Shown here: positions 15,713 through 23,837 of the stretch, piece after piece
How positions within the stretch are numbered: the first letter of the stretch is position 1
Layout of the letters: every line of letters starts with the position of its first letter
Origin: Segatella salivae DSM 15606
Lineage (GTDB): Bacteria > Bacteroidota > Bacteroidia > Bacteroidales > Bacteroidaceae
DNA: 40,375 bases
Reading direction: 5' to 3'
Assembly (NCBI RefSeq): GCF_000185845.1
Contig: NZ_GL629647.1
Location: forward strand, 2,568,202-2,608,576
The notes under the pieces: generated by a model
The model's input: only the letters and a program-made list of their open reading frames with translations
Told to the model about the DNA's origin: nothing
Databases searched by the model: none
Position numbers and translations under genes: made by a program

Positions 15713-16570
15713 ATGGCTTATAACTTATTAAAAGGAAAACGTGGTGTTATTTTCGGTGCACTGAATGATATGTCAATTGCATGGAAAGTGGCTGAACGCT
15801 GCGCAGAAGAAGGTGCAACTCTCGTGTTGAGTAACACTGAAATGGCACTTCGTATGGGTTCACTTGATGAACTTTCCAAGAAGATTAATGCGCCAGTTAT
15901 TGCGGCAGATGCGACCAATTACGATGATCTTGAGAATGTTTTTGTTAAGGCTCAAGAGCTATTGGGAGGCAAAATAGACTTCGTTCTCCATTCCATAGGG
16001 ATGAGTCCTAACGTTCGTAAGCACCGTACTTACGATGATCTTGACTACAATTGGCTAAATAAAACGCTTGATATTTCAGCCATTTCATTCCACAAGATGC
16101 TGCAAGCTGCAAAGAAAGTTGACGCAATTGCAGAATATGGTTCAGTCGTTGCATTGACGTATGTGGCTTCACATCGCACATTCTTTGGCTATAACGACAT
16201 GGCCGATGCAAAGAGTTTATTGGAAAGTATAGCACGTAGTTTCGGCTATATCTATGGCAGAGAGAAGAATGTTCGCATTAATACCATCTCACAATCTCCT
16301 ACAGAAACAACTGCAGGTAAAGGCATTAAGGACATTGATAACATGATGGATTTTGCTGATAAGATGTCACCTCTCGGCAACGCTACAGCCGATGAGTGTG
16401 CTGATTACTGTGTAACTTTGTTCAGTGATCTAACCCGTAAGGTGACAATGCAGACCCTTTTCCACGATGGAGGCTTCTCAAACATGGGTATGAGTCTGCG
16501 TGCTATGAACCAATATAGTAAGACTTTGGATGATTATACGGATGAGAACGGCAACGTTATCTATGGATAA
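15713..16570 (+). CDS. fabI: Enoyl-[acyl-carrier-protein] reductase (NADH), FabI
   Basis: This 285-residue short-chain dehydrogenase makes the last reduction of each fatty-acid elongation cycle in the cytoplasm. The N-terminal KGKRGVIFGALNDMSIAW is the FabI nucleotide-binding start, LHSIG lies near residue 100, and the active site Y-x2-M-x3-K is Y160, M163 and K167 in GYNDMADAK. The loop after the active site (SQSPTETTAGKGI) is the substrate-binding flap, which in this group has SPT rather than the GPIRT of E. coli. Length is normal, with a C-terminal extension of about 20 residues. Single gene with a strong promoter and its own terminator. Confidence 0.95.
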   Translation: MAYNLLKGKRGVIFGALNDMSIAWKVAERCAEEGATLVLSNTEMALRMGSLDELSKKINAPVIAADATNYDDLENVFVKAQELLGGKIDFVLHSIGMSPNVRKHRTYDDLDYNWLNKTLDISAISFHKMLQAAKKVDAIAEYGSVVALTYVASHRTFFGYNDMADAKSLLESIARSFGYIYGREKNVRINTISQSPTETTAGKGIKDIDNMMDFADKMSPLGNATADECADYCVTLFSDLTRKVTMQTLFHDGGFSNMGMSLRAMNQYSKTLDDYTDENGNVIYG

Positions 16571-16610
16571 CATCTGTTGTTAATCGTTTTATTATCACGT
16601 AAGAAATATG

Positions 16611-16657
16611 GAGTTGTAGTTCATACCTCGTGGAGTTGAACTGCAACTCTTTTCTTT
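16611..16657 (+). terminator. Terminator of fabI
   Basis: The stem GAGTTGTAGTTCA/TGAACTGCAACTC with a 13-nt loop is followed by a T-rich run. Confidence 0.85.
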
Positions 16658-16725
16658 TTTACAGCTTAAAGGAGCGTATATATATAAGGTGAAGCAGCAT
16701 ATTGAAGGACAATTAAACAAGCATT

Positions 16726-17640
16726 ATGATGGCGAATAAAAGCGTTGCATTAGTGTTGTCAGGCGGAGGAGCTCGTGGTTTAGCTCATATTGGCGCTATA
16801 GAATCACTGGAACGCCATGGCTATGAAATCACTTCAGTGGCCGGTTGTTCTATGGGCGCACTCATAGGAGGGATGTTTGCTGCCGGAAAACTACCCGAAG
16901 TAAAAGACTGGATGTTTGCTCTTGACCGTCGAAAGATACTGTCTTTGGTAGACTTCTCCTTTAGTTTGAGTCATTTGGTGAAAGGAGTGAAGGTGATAGA
17001 TGCCCTGAAAGAGATTGTGCCTGATGTCAATATAGAAGACCTTCCCATTCCTTATACGGCCGTAGCAACCGATTGGAATAGTGGTAAAGAGATAGTCTTT
17101 GATCGCGGAAGTCTTTATGAAGCCATCCGTGCGAGTATCTCAATACCGCTCTTTTTCAATCCCGTTAAGCTTGAAGATATGTTACTTGTTGATGGCGGAT
17201 TGGTCAATTCACTTCCTTTGAATAGGGTAGTTAGGCATTCGGGAGACTTACTTTTCGGTGTAGATGTAAGCGCGCATGACTTCCGTAAGGAACTAATGAT
17301 GAAACAAGATGAAGTAAAACAAAGGTTAGAAAAGTCGATACCAGAAGCGATAATGAATCGTATAGTCAAGCAAGTTAGTGGGATTAATGTCAACTATGTT
17401 ACGTTGTTGTTGCGTACAATCGCTATTATGATAGCACAAAATACGCAGTATCAGATTCAGCTTACACATCCAGATTTCGTTATTAAGGTACTAACTGAAG
17501 GCTATGATACCTTTGATTTCGACCAAGCTGAAGCCATTTCGCAGCTTGGAAGGGATAAAACAGATGAGGAATTAAAGCAATTCGAGCGTACAAAGCAATC
17601 GTTTTGGCGTCGTTTGTTGCAACAATATTGGAAAAGATAA
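16726..17640 (+). CDS. Patatin-like phospholipase family protein
   Basis: A 304-residue alpha/beta hydrolase of the RssA/patatin type, cytoplasmic or membrane-peripheral, with no signal peptide. The oxyanion loop is SGGGARG (residues 12-18), the nucleophile elbow is GCSMG near 41-45, and the Asp of the Ser-Asp dyad is in VDGG near 157. All catalytic elements are present, so a lipid acyl hydrolase is expected; the substrate is unknown. Two adjacent ATGs open the frame. It converges on the AraC-type gene with 19 bp between them. Confidence 0.93.
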   Translation: MMANKSVALVLSGGGARGLAHIGAIESLERHGYEITSVAGCSMGALIGGMFAAGKLPEVKDWMFALDRRKILSLVDFSFSLSHLVKGVKVIDALKEIVPDVNIEDLPIPYTAVATDWNSGKEIVFDRGSLYEAIRASISIPLFFNPVKLEDMLLVDGGLVNSLPLNRVVRHSGDLLFGVDVSAHDFRKELMMKQDEVKQRLEKSIPEAIMNRIVKQVSGINVNYVTLLLRTIAIMIAQNTQYQIQLTHPDFVIKVLTEGYDTFDFDQAEAISQLGRDKTDEELKQFERTKQSFWRRLLQQYWKR

Positions 17641-17659
17641 GGTTGTAATTGGCAGCTGG

Positions 17660-18226
17660 TTAAATTTCATCGAGGCTGCGTCGGGTATTATTTTTGAGTG
17701 CTTTGAATTGTGAAGGTGTCATGCCAGTGACGCTTTTAAACTGGCTACTTAAATGGGCAACGCTCGAATAATTCAATTGAAATGCAATCTGAGTAAGGCT
17801 CAATTCATCATAGCGTATTAGCTCCTTGGCACGTTCAATGCGTTGTTCTATAAGATATCGCTCAATGGTTTGTCCTGTAACCTCACTGAAAAGCTTACTT
17901 AAGGCGCTATAATCGCTATGGAGTTTTGATGTGAGATAATCACTCAAATTCGTATTAGTCATGCCGTCATGGTAATGAACTAATTGTATCACTGCAGTCT
18001 TTATTTGCTCAATTAACTGCTGTTTTCTATCATCAAGCAATTCAAACCCCAGTGTTTCGAGTTGCTTTTTGATTTGTGAACGCAATGGAACATCAATCGA
18101 ATGAGCAACAACTACCTTGCCCAACTCAACCGAAATGGGCTGTAATCCGTTATTGCGAATCACTTGATCAACGGCCATTTTACAGCGGTCGCACACCATA
18201 TTTTTAATATATAAGACTGAATCCAT
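17660..18226 (-). CDS. AraC-family regulator fused to an HMA-like metal-binding domain
   Basis: This 188-residue protein has an N-terminal HMA-like domain (about 1-65; MVCDRCKMAVDQVI carries the CxxC of copper-type domains, and the predicted beta-alpha-beta-beta-alpha-beta pattern fits). A short helical linker leads to a C-terminal AraC DNA-binding domain (about 85-185) with two HTHs; FSEVTGQTIERYLIEQRIERA and the AraC signature AFQLNYSSVAHLSSQFKSVTGMTPSQFK are easily read. Such fusions occur in Bacteroidetes and suggest direct metal sensing, probably Cu/Zn/Ag, but no metal gene is adjacent. The start at 18226 is chosen because the -7 box lies immediately upstream; the longer frame to 18244 would begin inside the promoter. 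Confidence 0.88.
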   Translation of the reverse strand: MDSVLYIKNMVCDRCKMAVDQVIRNNGLQPISVELGKVVVAHSIDVPLRSQIKKQLETLGFELLDDRKQQLIEQIKTAVIQLVHYHDGMTNTNLSDYLTSKLHSDYSALSKLFSEVTGQTIERYLIEQRIERAKELIRYDELSLTQIAFQLNYSSVAHLSSQFKSVTGMTPSQFKALKNNTRRSLDEI

Positions 18227-18233
18227 GATATCG

Positions 18234-18241
18234 CAAAGATA
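18234..18241 (-). promoter_or_regulatory. -7 element of the HMA-AraC gene, giving a near-leaderless mRNA
   Basis: TATCTTTG on the minus strand ends 8 bp before the ATG. With the usual start 5-7 bp downstream of the box, the mRNA would begin at or within a few bases of the start codon. The -33 element is only TTTC. Confidence 0.55.
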
Positions 18242-18279
18242 CAAAAAGAATATGATATGAAAGATTTCATGATACGAAA

Positions 18280-18308
18280 AAAGAGATTTAGCGTTGCTAA
18301 ATCTCTTT
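18280..18308 (-). terminator. Terminator of the tRNA operon
   Basis: The stem AAAGAGATTTAGC/GCTAAATCTCTTT with a GTT loop, followed on the minus strand by a T-run, lies just downstream of tRNA-Tyr. Confidence 0.88.
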
Positions 18309-18315
18309 AATTGAG

Positions 18316-18397
18316 TGGGTGGTGATGGATTCGAACCACCGAAGGCATAGCCAGCAGATTTACAGTCTGCCCCATTTGGCCACTCTGGTAACCACCC
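18316..18397 (-). tRNA. tRNA-Tyr (GTA)
   Basis: On the minus strand the acceptor is GGGTGGT pairing with ACCACCC, discriminator A. The anticodon loop is CTGTAAA (anticodon GTA), there is a long class II variable arm (GCTATGCCTTC region), and the T loop is GGTTCGAATCC. CCA is not encoded. Confidence 0.96.
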
Positions 18398-18407
18398 TTT
18401 ACGTTGG

Positions 18408-18482
18408 TGGGCGTTGACGGATTCGAACCGCCGACCCTCTGCTTGTAAGGCAGATGCTCTAAACCAGCTGAGCTAAACGCCC
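18408..18482 (-). tRNA. tRNA-Val (TAC)
   Basis: On the minus strand the acceptor is GGGCGTT pairing with AACGCCC. The D arm is AGCTCAGCTGG, the anticodon loop CTTACAA (anticodon TAC), and the T loop CGGTTCGAATCCG. CCA is encoded directly after the discriminator. It is 10 bp from tRNA-Tyr and cotranscribed with it. Confidence 0.96.
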
Positions 18483-18501
18483 TTAACTTGTAAGGCGGAT
18501 G

Positions 18502-18533
18502 CAAAAGTAGATAATTTATTTTAACGCTGCAAA
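18502..18533 (-). promoter_or_regulatory. Promoter of the tRNA-Val/tRNA-Tyr operon
   Basis: On the minus strand TTTG (18533-18530), a 20-bp spacer and TACTTTTG (18509-18502), a complete Bacteroidetes promoter about 20 bp upstream of tRNA-Val. Confidence 0.8.
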
Positions 18534-18629
18534 TTTAGTCGTTCTTATTTTACAAAATTTAAGAATAAAGCAAGTTATCTTGCATTTTCAAATTATTTCA
18601 AACTTGAAAGGAAGCAAAATCTATCATGG

Positions 18630-20432
18630 TTAGGCTTTTTCGCGTTCAATAGGTCGCGTTGCTTGTCTCAACCATTCACGTTCTTCATCGTTTAATTCGG
18701 GTGAAAGCGTTTCATAAACTTCCGCATGATAATGGTTCAACCAATTGATATCTTCATCAGAGAGCATAGAAATAATGATGGGTTTTGTATCAATAGGGCA
18801 GAGCGTTAGTGATTCCATACGCAGGAATTTGCCAAATTCAGTCTCACAATCTGCTGTGATTAACAAGGTGCTTTCAATACGAACACCGAAACGATCTGCC
18901 AGATATAAGCCTGGTTCATCCGTCACTGTCATGCCTGAATGCAATGGGGCGGGCATGTATTCCATGCGAATCTGTTGCGGACCTTCATGCACATTGAGAT
19001 ATGAACCGACACCATGTCCAGTGCCATGTAAGTAGTTATAGCCTTCACGCCATAGTGGTTCACGTGCTAAAACATCAAGTTGTGTGCCACTGATTCCATC
19101 GGGAAAGCGAGCCATTTCGAGTTGAATGTGCCCCTTTAATACTAAGGTATATATACGTTTTTGAAGTTCAGTGATAGGCCCAAGTGCTATAGTTCGTGTG
19201 ATATCCGTTGTACCATCTTGATATTGAGCACCACTATCAATGAGCACAAGTCCATGAGGTTTGATGGCAATATCTGTGGCTTCGTTCGCCTCATAATGTA
19301 CAATTGCACCATGATGTTCATAACCTACTATCGTGTCGAATGACAAACCACGATATAAAGGCTGATCTTTTCTGAGGTCTGTTAATTTCTTATCCAGCGA
19401 CATTTCAGTCTCATTACCTTCTTCAACCGCAGGAATCAGCCATTTAAGGAACCTTACCATGGCCACGCCATCACGTTTCATGGCATTACGAAATCCTTCA
19501 ATTTCCGTCTTGTTTTTTATGGCTTTCATTGCTGGAATGGGTGAAGTCTTCAACACAACTGAAGCTCTTCCTGCTTTCGCACAAGCCACTAAATAACTAC
19601 TTGTCTCGTGAGAATCAAGCATGATATTATAGGCAAAGTAATCGCGTTTGAGGTATTTCCCGACTTCGTTATATGGAAGTAGCTTAATCGAAAGCGCTGA
19701 TAGATAGACTGAAACTTCTGTTGTGAGCTTATCTTTATCAACAAATAATATCGTTTTTTCATGCTCCATAAGGAGGTAAGCCACAAAAACTGGGTTGCAA
19801 TGCACGTCTGTTCCACGAAGGTTTAGCGTCCATGCAATGTCGTCTAAGGCTGATATCAGCATGCCATCACAATGATTTTGTCGCAAGCTTTCACGTATTC
19901 TTCCCAGTTTGGAAGCCGTAGTTTCCCCTGCATATTCAAGTGGATGAAGTTCTATTTTATGTTGAGGAATAGGGGGACGATTATCCCAAATACGCGCCAA
20001 AGGGTCGAGGTTAAGGCGCAATGTCATTCCTCCTTGCTGCCGAAGTTCGGCTTTTAGGACCTCCGTTTCCGCGAAACTACTCACCGTTCCATCAATTCCC
20101 ACTTCACTTCCTGCTTCACATTGTTGCGCAATCCATTCAGAAACTGTCGGTGTTCCAGCAACTTTGAGCTTCATAAGTTCATATTCTGTGCCTGCAAGTT
20201 GTTGCTCGGCAGCTAAGAAATAGCGAGAGTCTGTCCACAAAGCTGCCCCAGTCAATGTCACGACTGCCGTGCCAGCAGATCCATTAAACCCTGAAATCCA
20301 TTCGCGACTTTGCCAATGTGGCGCCACATATTCACTGTTGTGGGCGTCTGTACTGGGAAAGATGAATGCACTAAGATGTTCACTTCGCATGACATCGCGT
20401 AAAGCTTCAAGTCGTTGGTCAATTGTTTTCAT
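18630..20432 (-). CDS. Xaa-Pro aminopeptidase, M24B family
   Basis: A 600-residue cytoplasmic metallopeptidase that removes an N-terminal residue preceding proline. Two creatinase-like N-terminal domains (about 1-310) precede the pita-bread catalytic domain. Metal ligands are visible in order: the two Asp in LIDSGAQYQDGTTD, His in HGTGHGVG, Glu in TDEPG and Glu in GVRIEST. A C-terminal M24_C segment follows (about 540-600). The start at 20432 (MKTIDQRLEALRDVM) gives the standard three-domain length of about 600. The open frame extends 89 codons further, but that stretch would overlap the divergent mdh gene and does not resemble the family. Confidence 0.95.
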   Translation of the reverse strand: MKTIDQRLEALRDVMRSEHLSAFIFPSTDAHNSEYVAPHWQSREWISGFNGSAGTAVVTLTGAALWTDSRYFLAAEQQLAGTEYELMKLKVAGTPTVSEWIAQQCEAGSEVGIDGTVSSFAETEVLKAELRQQGGMTLRLNLDPLARIWDNRPPIPQHKIELHPLEYAGETTASKLGRIRESLRQNHCDGMLISALDDIAWTLNLRGTDVHCNPVFVAYLLMEHEKTILFVDKDKLTTEVSVYLSALSIKLLPYNEVGKYLKRDYFAYNIMLDSHETSSYLVACAKAGRASVVLKTSPIPAMKAIKNKTEIEGFRNAMKRDGVAMVRFLKWLIPAVEEGNETEMSLDKKLTDLRKDQPLYRGLSFDTIVGYEHHGAIVHYEANEATDIAIKPHGLVLIDSGAQYQDGTTDITRTIALGPITELQKRIYTLVLKGHIQLEMARFPDGISGTQLDVLAREPLWREGYNYLHGTGHGVGSYLNVHEGPQQIRMEYMPAPLHSGMTVTDEPGLYLADRFGVRIESTLLITADCETEFGKFLRMESLTLCPIDTKPIIISMLSDEDINWLNHYHAEVYETLSPELNDEEREWLRQATRPIEREKA

Positions 20433-20459
20433 ATCCTTAGTTTTGCTAAATCGACATGA

Positions 20460-20467
20460 CAAAGATA
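20460..20467 (-). promoter_or_regulatory. -7 element of the aminopeptidase gene
   Basis: TATCTTTG on the minus strand, 28 bp upstream of the start. The -33 element is not clear. It lies in the 163-bp gap shared with mdh. Confidence 0.5.
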
Positions 20468-20531
20468 TGTTTTTTAAGATTAAACAACAAATAATATCTT
20501 CAAAAAGTACATTATATCTTTGGATTTTTAC

Positions 20532-20539
20532 TAACTTTG
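20532..20539 (+). promoter_or_regulatory. mdh: -7 element of mdh
   Basis: TAACTTTG fits TAnnTTTG, 56 bp upstream of the ATG. No good TTTG lies 19-21 bp before it, so the -33 element is weak. Confidence 0.5.
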
Positions 20540-20595
20540 TGGTCGTAAAACCAATAGGAATTAGATTTCTAAACAAAACAATATTTATTACAATT

Positions 20596-21588
20596 ATGAA
20601 GTATTTATCGAATGACAAGCTTGTTATCGTTGGTGCAGGCGGTATGATTGGTTCTAACATGGTACAGAGTGCGTTGATGCTTGGGCTTACTCCTAACATC
20701 TGTCTCTATGATATTTTCGAGCCAGGTGTACACGGAGTATACGACGAAATGGCACAATGTGCATTCCCTGGTGCTAACCTTTGCTACACCACTGACCCTG
20801 AAAAGGCTTTCACAGGCGCTAAGTATATCATCTCATCTGGTGGTGCTCCTCGTAAAGAAGGCATGACTCGTGAAGACCTTTTGAAAGGAAACTGCAAGAT
20901 AGCTGCCGAGTTTGGTGATAACATCAAGAAGTATTGTCCTAACGTAGAGCATGTTGTTGTAATCTTCAACCCTGCAGATGTTACTGCATTGACAACGTTG
21001 ATTCACTCTGGTTTGAAACCAAATCAGTTGACATCTCTTGCTGCTCTCGACTCAACTCGTTTGCAACAGGCTCTCGCTGAGGAGTTCGGTGTACAGCAAG
21101 ATAAGGTTACTGGCGCACACACTTATGGTGGTCATGGTGAGCAAATGGCTGTATTCGCTTCTCAAGTAAAGGTAGATGGTAAGCCATTGGCAGAGATGAA
21201 TCTTTCTGAAACACGTTGGGAAGAGATCAAACACCATACAGTTCAAGGCGGATCTAACATCATTAAGCTCCGCGGTCGTAGCTCTTTCCAGAGTCCTGCA
21301 TATAATGCTGTGAAGATGATTGAGGCTGCTATGGGCGGCGAGAAGTTCACTTTGCCAGCTGGTTGCTATGTATGCAACGACAAGCTTGGCTTCAAGAACG
21401 TTATGATGGCTATGCCAACAACAATTGATAAGACTGGTGTTCACTTCACAGAGCCTACAGGTACGAAGGAAGAAATGGATGGTTTGCAGAAGTCTTACGA
21501 GCATCTTTGCAAGATGCGTGACGAGATTGTTGAACTCGGTATTGTTCCTTCTGTTGACAAATGGAATGAAATGAATCCAAATATCTAA
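20596..21588 (+). CDS. mdh: Malate dehydrogenase (NAD), LDH/MDH family
   Basis: A 330-residue cytoplasmic enzyme interconverting malate and oxaloacetate, in Bacteroidales part of the reductive branch leading to fumarate and succinate. It has a Rossmann start (KLVIVGAGGMIGSN), Asp after strand beta-2 (LYDIFE), the mobile substrate loop GGAPRKEGMTREDL, and the catalytic His in HTYGGHGEQ. The gene uses a more restricted, high-expression-like codon set than its neighbours. The ATG at 20596 is chosen as it gives the exact family N-terminus; the open frame upstream is chance. Confidence 0.93.
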   Translation: MKYLSNDKLVIVGAGGMIGSNMVQSALMLGLTPNICLYDIFEPGVHGVYDEMAQCAFPGANLCYTTDPEKAFTGAKYIISSGGAPRKEGMTREDLLKGNCKIAAEFGDNIKKYCPNVEHVVVIFNPADVTALTTLIHSGLKPNQLTSLAALDSTRLQQALAEEFGVQQDKVTGAHTYGGHGEQMAVFASQVKVDGKPLAEMNLSETRWEEIKHHTVQGGSNIIKLRGRSSFQSPAYNAVKMIEAAMGGEKFTLPAGCYVCNDKLGFKNVMMAMPTTIDKTGVHFTEPTGTKEEMDGLQKSYEHLCKMRDEIVELGIVPSVDKWNEMNPNI

Positions 21589-21612
21589 TCGAAACTTACG
21601 ATTAGTAACCAT

Positions 21613-21663
21613 AAAAGGTTGGAAGACGATGGCTGTTTAAGGCCATGTCTTTCAACCTTTTTT
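21613..21663 (+). terminator. Terminator of mdh
   Basis: The long stem AAAAGGTTGGAAGAC.../...GTCTTTCAACCTTTT, with an inner ATGGC/GCCAT pair, is followed by T residues. Confidence 0.9.
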
Positions 21664-21712
21664 CATGTACTTTGATTTACCTTGTGCATTCATCTGAGGT
21701 AGTCTACACGGT

Positions 21713-21822
21713 GATTTGATTTATTTCACGCCACGATTTGATTCATTTCACTTGATAATTTGCCTCATTTTACACGATAAAGTGACGCAAATTGTGGTAT
21801 GAAATGATGTGAATTACACCGA
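21713..21822. repeat. 22-bp-pitch intergenic repeat array, locus C (5 units)
   Basis: Units start at 21713, 21735, 21757, 21779 and 21801. The first three have reverse cores (GATTTGATTCATTTC at 21735) and the last two forward cores (AAAGTGACGCAAATT at 21779). The 22-bp pitch is kept across the orientation switch. It lies in the gap between mdh and the acyl-CoA dehydrogenase gene. Confidence 0.82.
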
Positions 21823-22043
21823 CTTTTAATAATCTTTCATGTGTAAGTCCTGTTATTTTTCATAACAACTTGAGACTCAATGTGTTGTAAGGAGTGTAAT
21901 TCTGCAGAGTGGTTTGGCAGAACTGGCAAAACTATTTAGATTTACATGCAATTTAGAACAAGCTGATAGGGGCTGCCAAAGCTAATGATGCAATCTCTTG
22001 TTCGTGGCATTTGAGCGTACTATATGGAACATCATGGCAATAA

Positions 22044-22080
22044 AAAAGGCTACACCATGCACATCATGATGTAGCCTTTT
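22044..22080 (-). terminator. Terminator of the acyl-CoA dehydrogenase gene
   Basis: The stem AAAAGGCTACA/TGTAGCCTTTT, with an inner ATGATGTGCAT segment, is followed on the minus strand by a T-run. Confidence 0.85.
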
Positions 22081-22098
22081 GTTGATTATCAGTAGCGC

Positions 22099-23829
22099 TT
22101 AAGCTTCTGTTTCTTCTGTTGTTTCTTCTGCAACAAAGTTCTTTAAGTCTTCAGCCTTGAATGCTTTGATGTATGCAGCCTTACCAATGACATCTTCTTC
22201 TGCCATGCGTACATAAACATTTGCACTCTTTTCGAAGAGTTCTGGCGCCTTACTTGCATCAATACAAATCAGTAATGACATGATGATTTCAGCCGTCATA
22301 TCATATAAACGACGTGCAAGGAAGTCGTGTTGCTCCTGATTTTCATCACTATTTACCTTATTGAGTGCCTCTTCATACAGGTCAACTAACTCTGCAATAC
22401 GCACCTTTAGAGGTTGTAGGTTGTCGCTAACGGGAGTCTCAAGCATCTCTTTCATGATGGCAAGATAAGTGCCGTTGGTGATATAACGCACTGCAGCAAC
22501 GACCTGAAGTTGGGTTGTTCCCTCATAAATAGAGAAGATTCGAGCGTCTCGATAGAGGCGTTGACTCTTGTATTCCATGATGAAACCTGAACCGCCATGA
22601 ATGGAAATAGCATCATAAGCGTTTTGGTTTGCATACTCAGAGTTCATACCTTTGGCAATCGGTGTAAAGGCATCAGCGAGTCGAGTGTATTGTTTCATCT
22701 CCTTACGCTCCTCAGGTGTGAGCTTGCGTTCACGCGAAATGTCTTCAAGCGCCTTATAGATGTCAACGTAACGAGCCGTCATGTAGAGCAGCGAACGACC
22801 TGCATCAAGCTTTGCTTTCATGCGAGAGAGCATGTCATATACGGCAGGGAAGGTGATAATCTTCTTGCCAAACTGAGCACGTTCCTTAGCATAGGCGAGG
22901 GCTTCATTATAAGCTTCTTGTTCAACGCCAACGCTTTGAGCGGCAATTCCGAGTCGAGCGCCGTTCATGAGTGACATGACATACTTGATCAAGCCTAACT
23001 TACGATCGCCGCAAAGCTCACATTTTGCATTCTTATATACAAGTTCACATGTTGGACTTCCATGGATTCCGAGTTTATTTTCGATATGACGCACGGTCAC
23101 ACCACCGTCTTTTTTGTCATAGATAAACATCGAAAGTCCGCGTCCATCGCGTGTACCTTCCTCTGAACGAGCCAAAACAAGGTGGATATCTGAGTCTCCA
23201 TTGGTGATGAAACGTTTCACTCCATTAAGTCTCCACGTGCCATCTGCGTCCTGAGTAGCCTTTAACATCACGCGCTGAAGGTCTGAACCAGCGTCTGGTT
23301 CGGTAAGGTCCATAGACATAGACTCACCAGCTGAGATGCGAGGAATATACTTTTTGCGTTGTTCTTCCGTACCAAATTCGTAGAGTGTATCAATACATGA
23401 CTGCAAAGACCAAATGTTTTGGAAACCAGCATCGGCTGCAGCGATGAGCTCAGAAGCCATAGAGAAGACGATGTTTGGGATGTTCAGACCGTCATATCGG
23501 CGTGGCATGGAGATGCCCCAAAGGCCAGCTTGGCGTGTTGCTTCAATGTTTTCAACAGTCTTACTGGCATAAAGCATACGGCCATTCTCCAAGTGTGGGC
23601 CTTCAAGGTCTACGCTTTCAGAATTTGGTTCGATGATATTTGCAGCGACATCTCCCGTGATATCGAGCATACGTTTGTAGTTTTCGAGAGCATCCTCGTA
23701 GTTAACGGGAGCGTCTTCAAAAGCATCTTTGTCTGCATAGTCGCGCTCTTTGAGGTCAACAATGCGTTTCATCAGAGGATGGTTCAAATGAAAACCTATC
23801 TCTGGATGGTCGGTGTAATAGTTTGACAT
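22099..23829 (-). CDS. Acyl-CoA dehydrogenase, FAD-dependent
   Basis: This 576-residue enzyme oxidises an acyl-CoA, or runs in reverse, passing electrons to ETF. It has an N-terminal helical domain, then a middle beta domain with MDLTEPDAGSDL (FAD-contact signature, about 172-183) and KRFITNGD. The C-terminal helical domain contains GARLGIAAQSVGV and IHGGSGFI, and the catalytic-base region IYEGTTQLQ. The extra C-terminal ~110 residues mark the long ACAD subgroup. Its partner etfA/etfB genes lie upstream on the same strand, separated by a DUF559 gene. A helix-rich N-terminal extension (first ~55 residues) is also present. Substrate chain length cannot be deduced. Confidence 0.93.
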   Translation of the reverse strand: MSNYYTDHPEIGFHLNHPLMKRIVDLKERDYADKDAFEDAPVNYEDALENYKRMLDITGDVAANIIEPNSESVDLEGPHLENGRMLYASKTVENIEATRQAGLWGISMPRRYDGLNIPNIVFSMASELIAAADAGFQNIWSLQSCIDTLYEFGTEEQRKKYIPRISAGESMSMDLTEPDAGSDLQRVMLKATQDADGTWRLNGVKRFITNGDSDIHLVLARSEEGTRDGRGLSMFIYDKKDGGVTVRHIENKLGIHGSPTCELVYKNAKCELCGDRKLGLIKYVMSLMNGARLGIAAQSVGVEQEAYNEALAYAKERAQFGKKIITFPAVYDMLSRMKAKLDAGRSLLYMTARYVDIYKALEDISRERKLTPEERKEMKQYTRLADAFTPIAKGMNSEYANQNAYDAISIHGGSGFIMEYKSQRLYRDARIFSIYEGTTQLQVVAAVRYITNGTYLAIMKEMLETPVSDNLQPLKVRIAELVDLYEEALNKVNSDENQEQHDFLARRLYDMTAEIIMSLLICIDASKAPELFEKSANVYVRMAEEDVIGKAAYIKAFKAEDLKNFVAEETTEETEA

Positions 23830-23837
23830 AAGCTAAA

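Noticed and set aside
20269..20595. 109-codon N-terminal extension of malate dehydrogenase
   Set aside because: It runs antisense through the aminopeptidase start; the Rossmann motif begins right after the ATG at 20596.
20433..20699. 89-codon N-terminal extension of the aminopeptidase
   Set aside because: It overlaps the start of mdh, has no family similarity, and a -7 box lies inside it.
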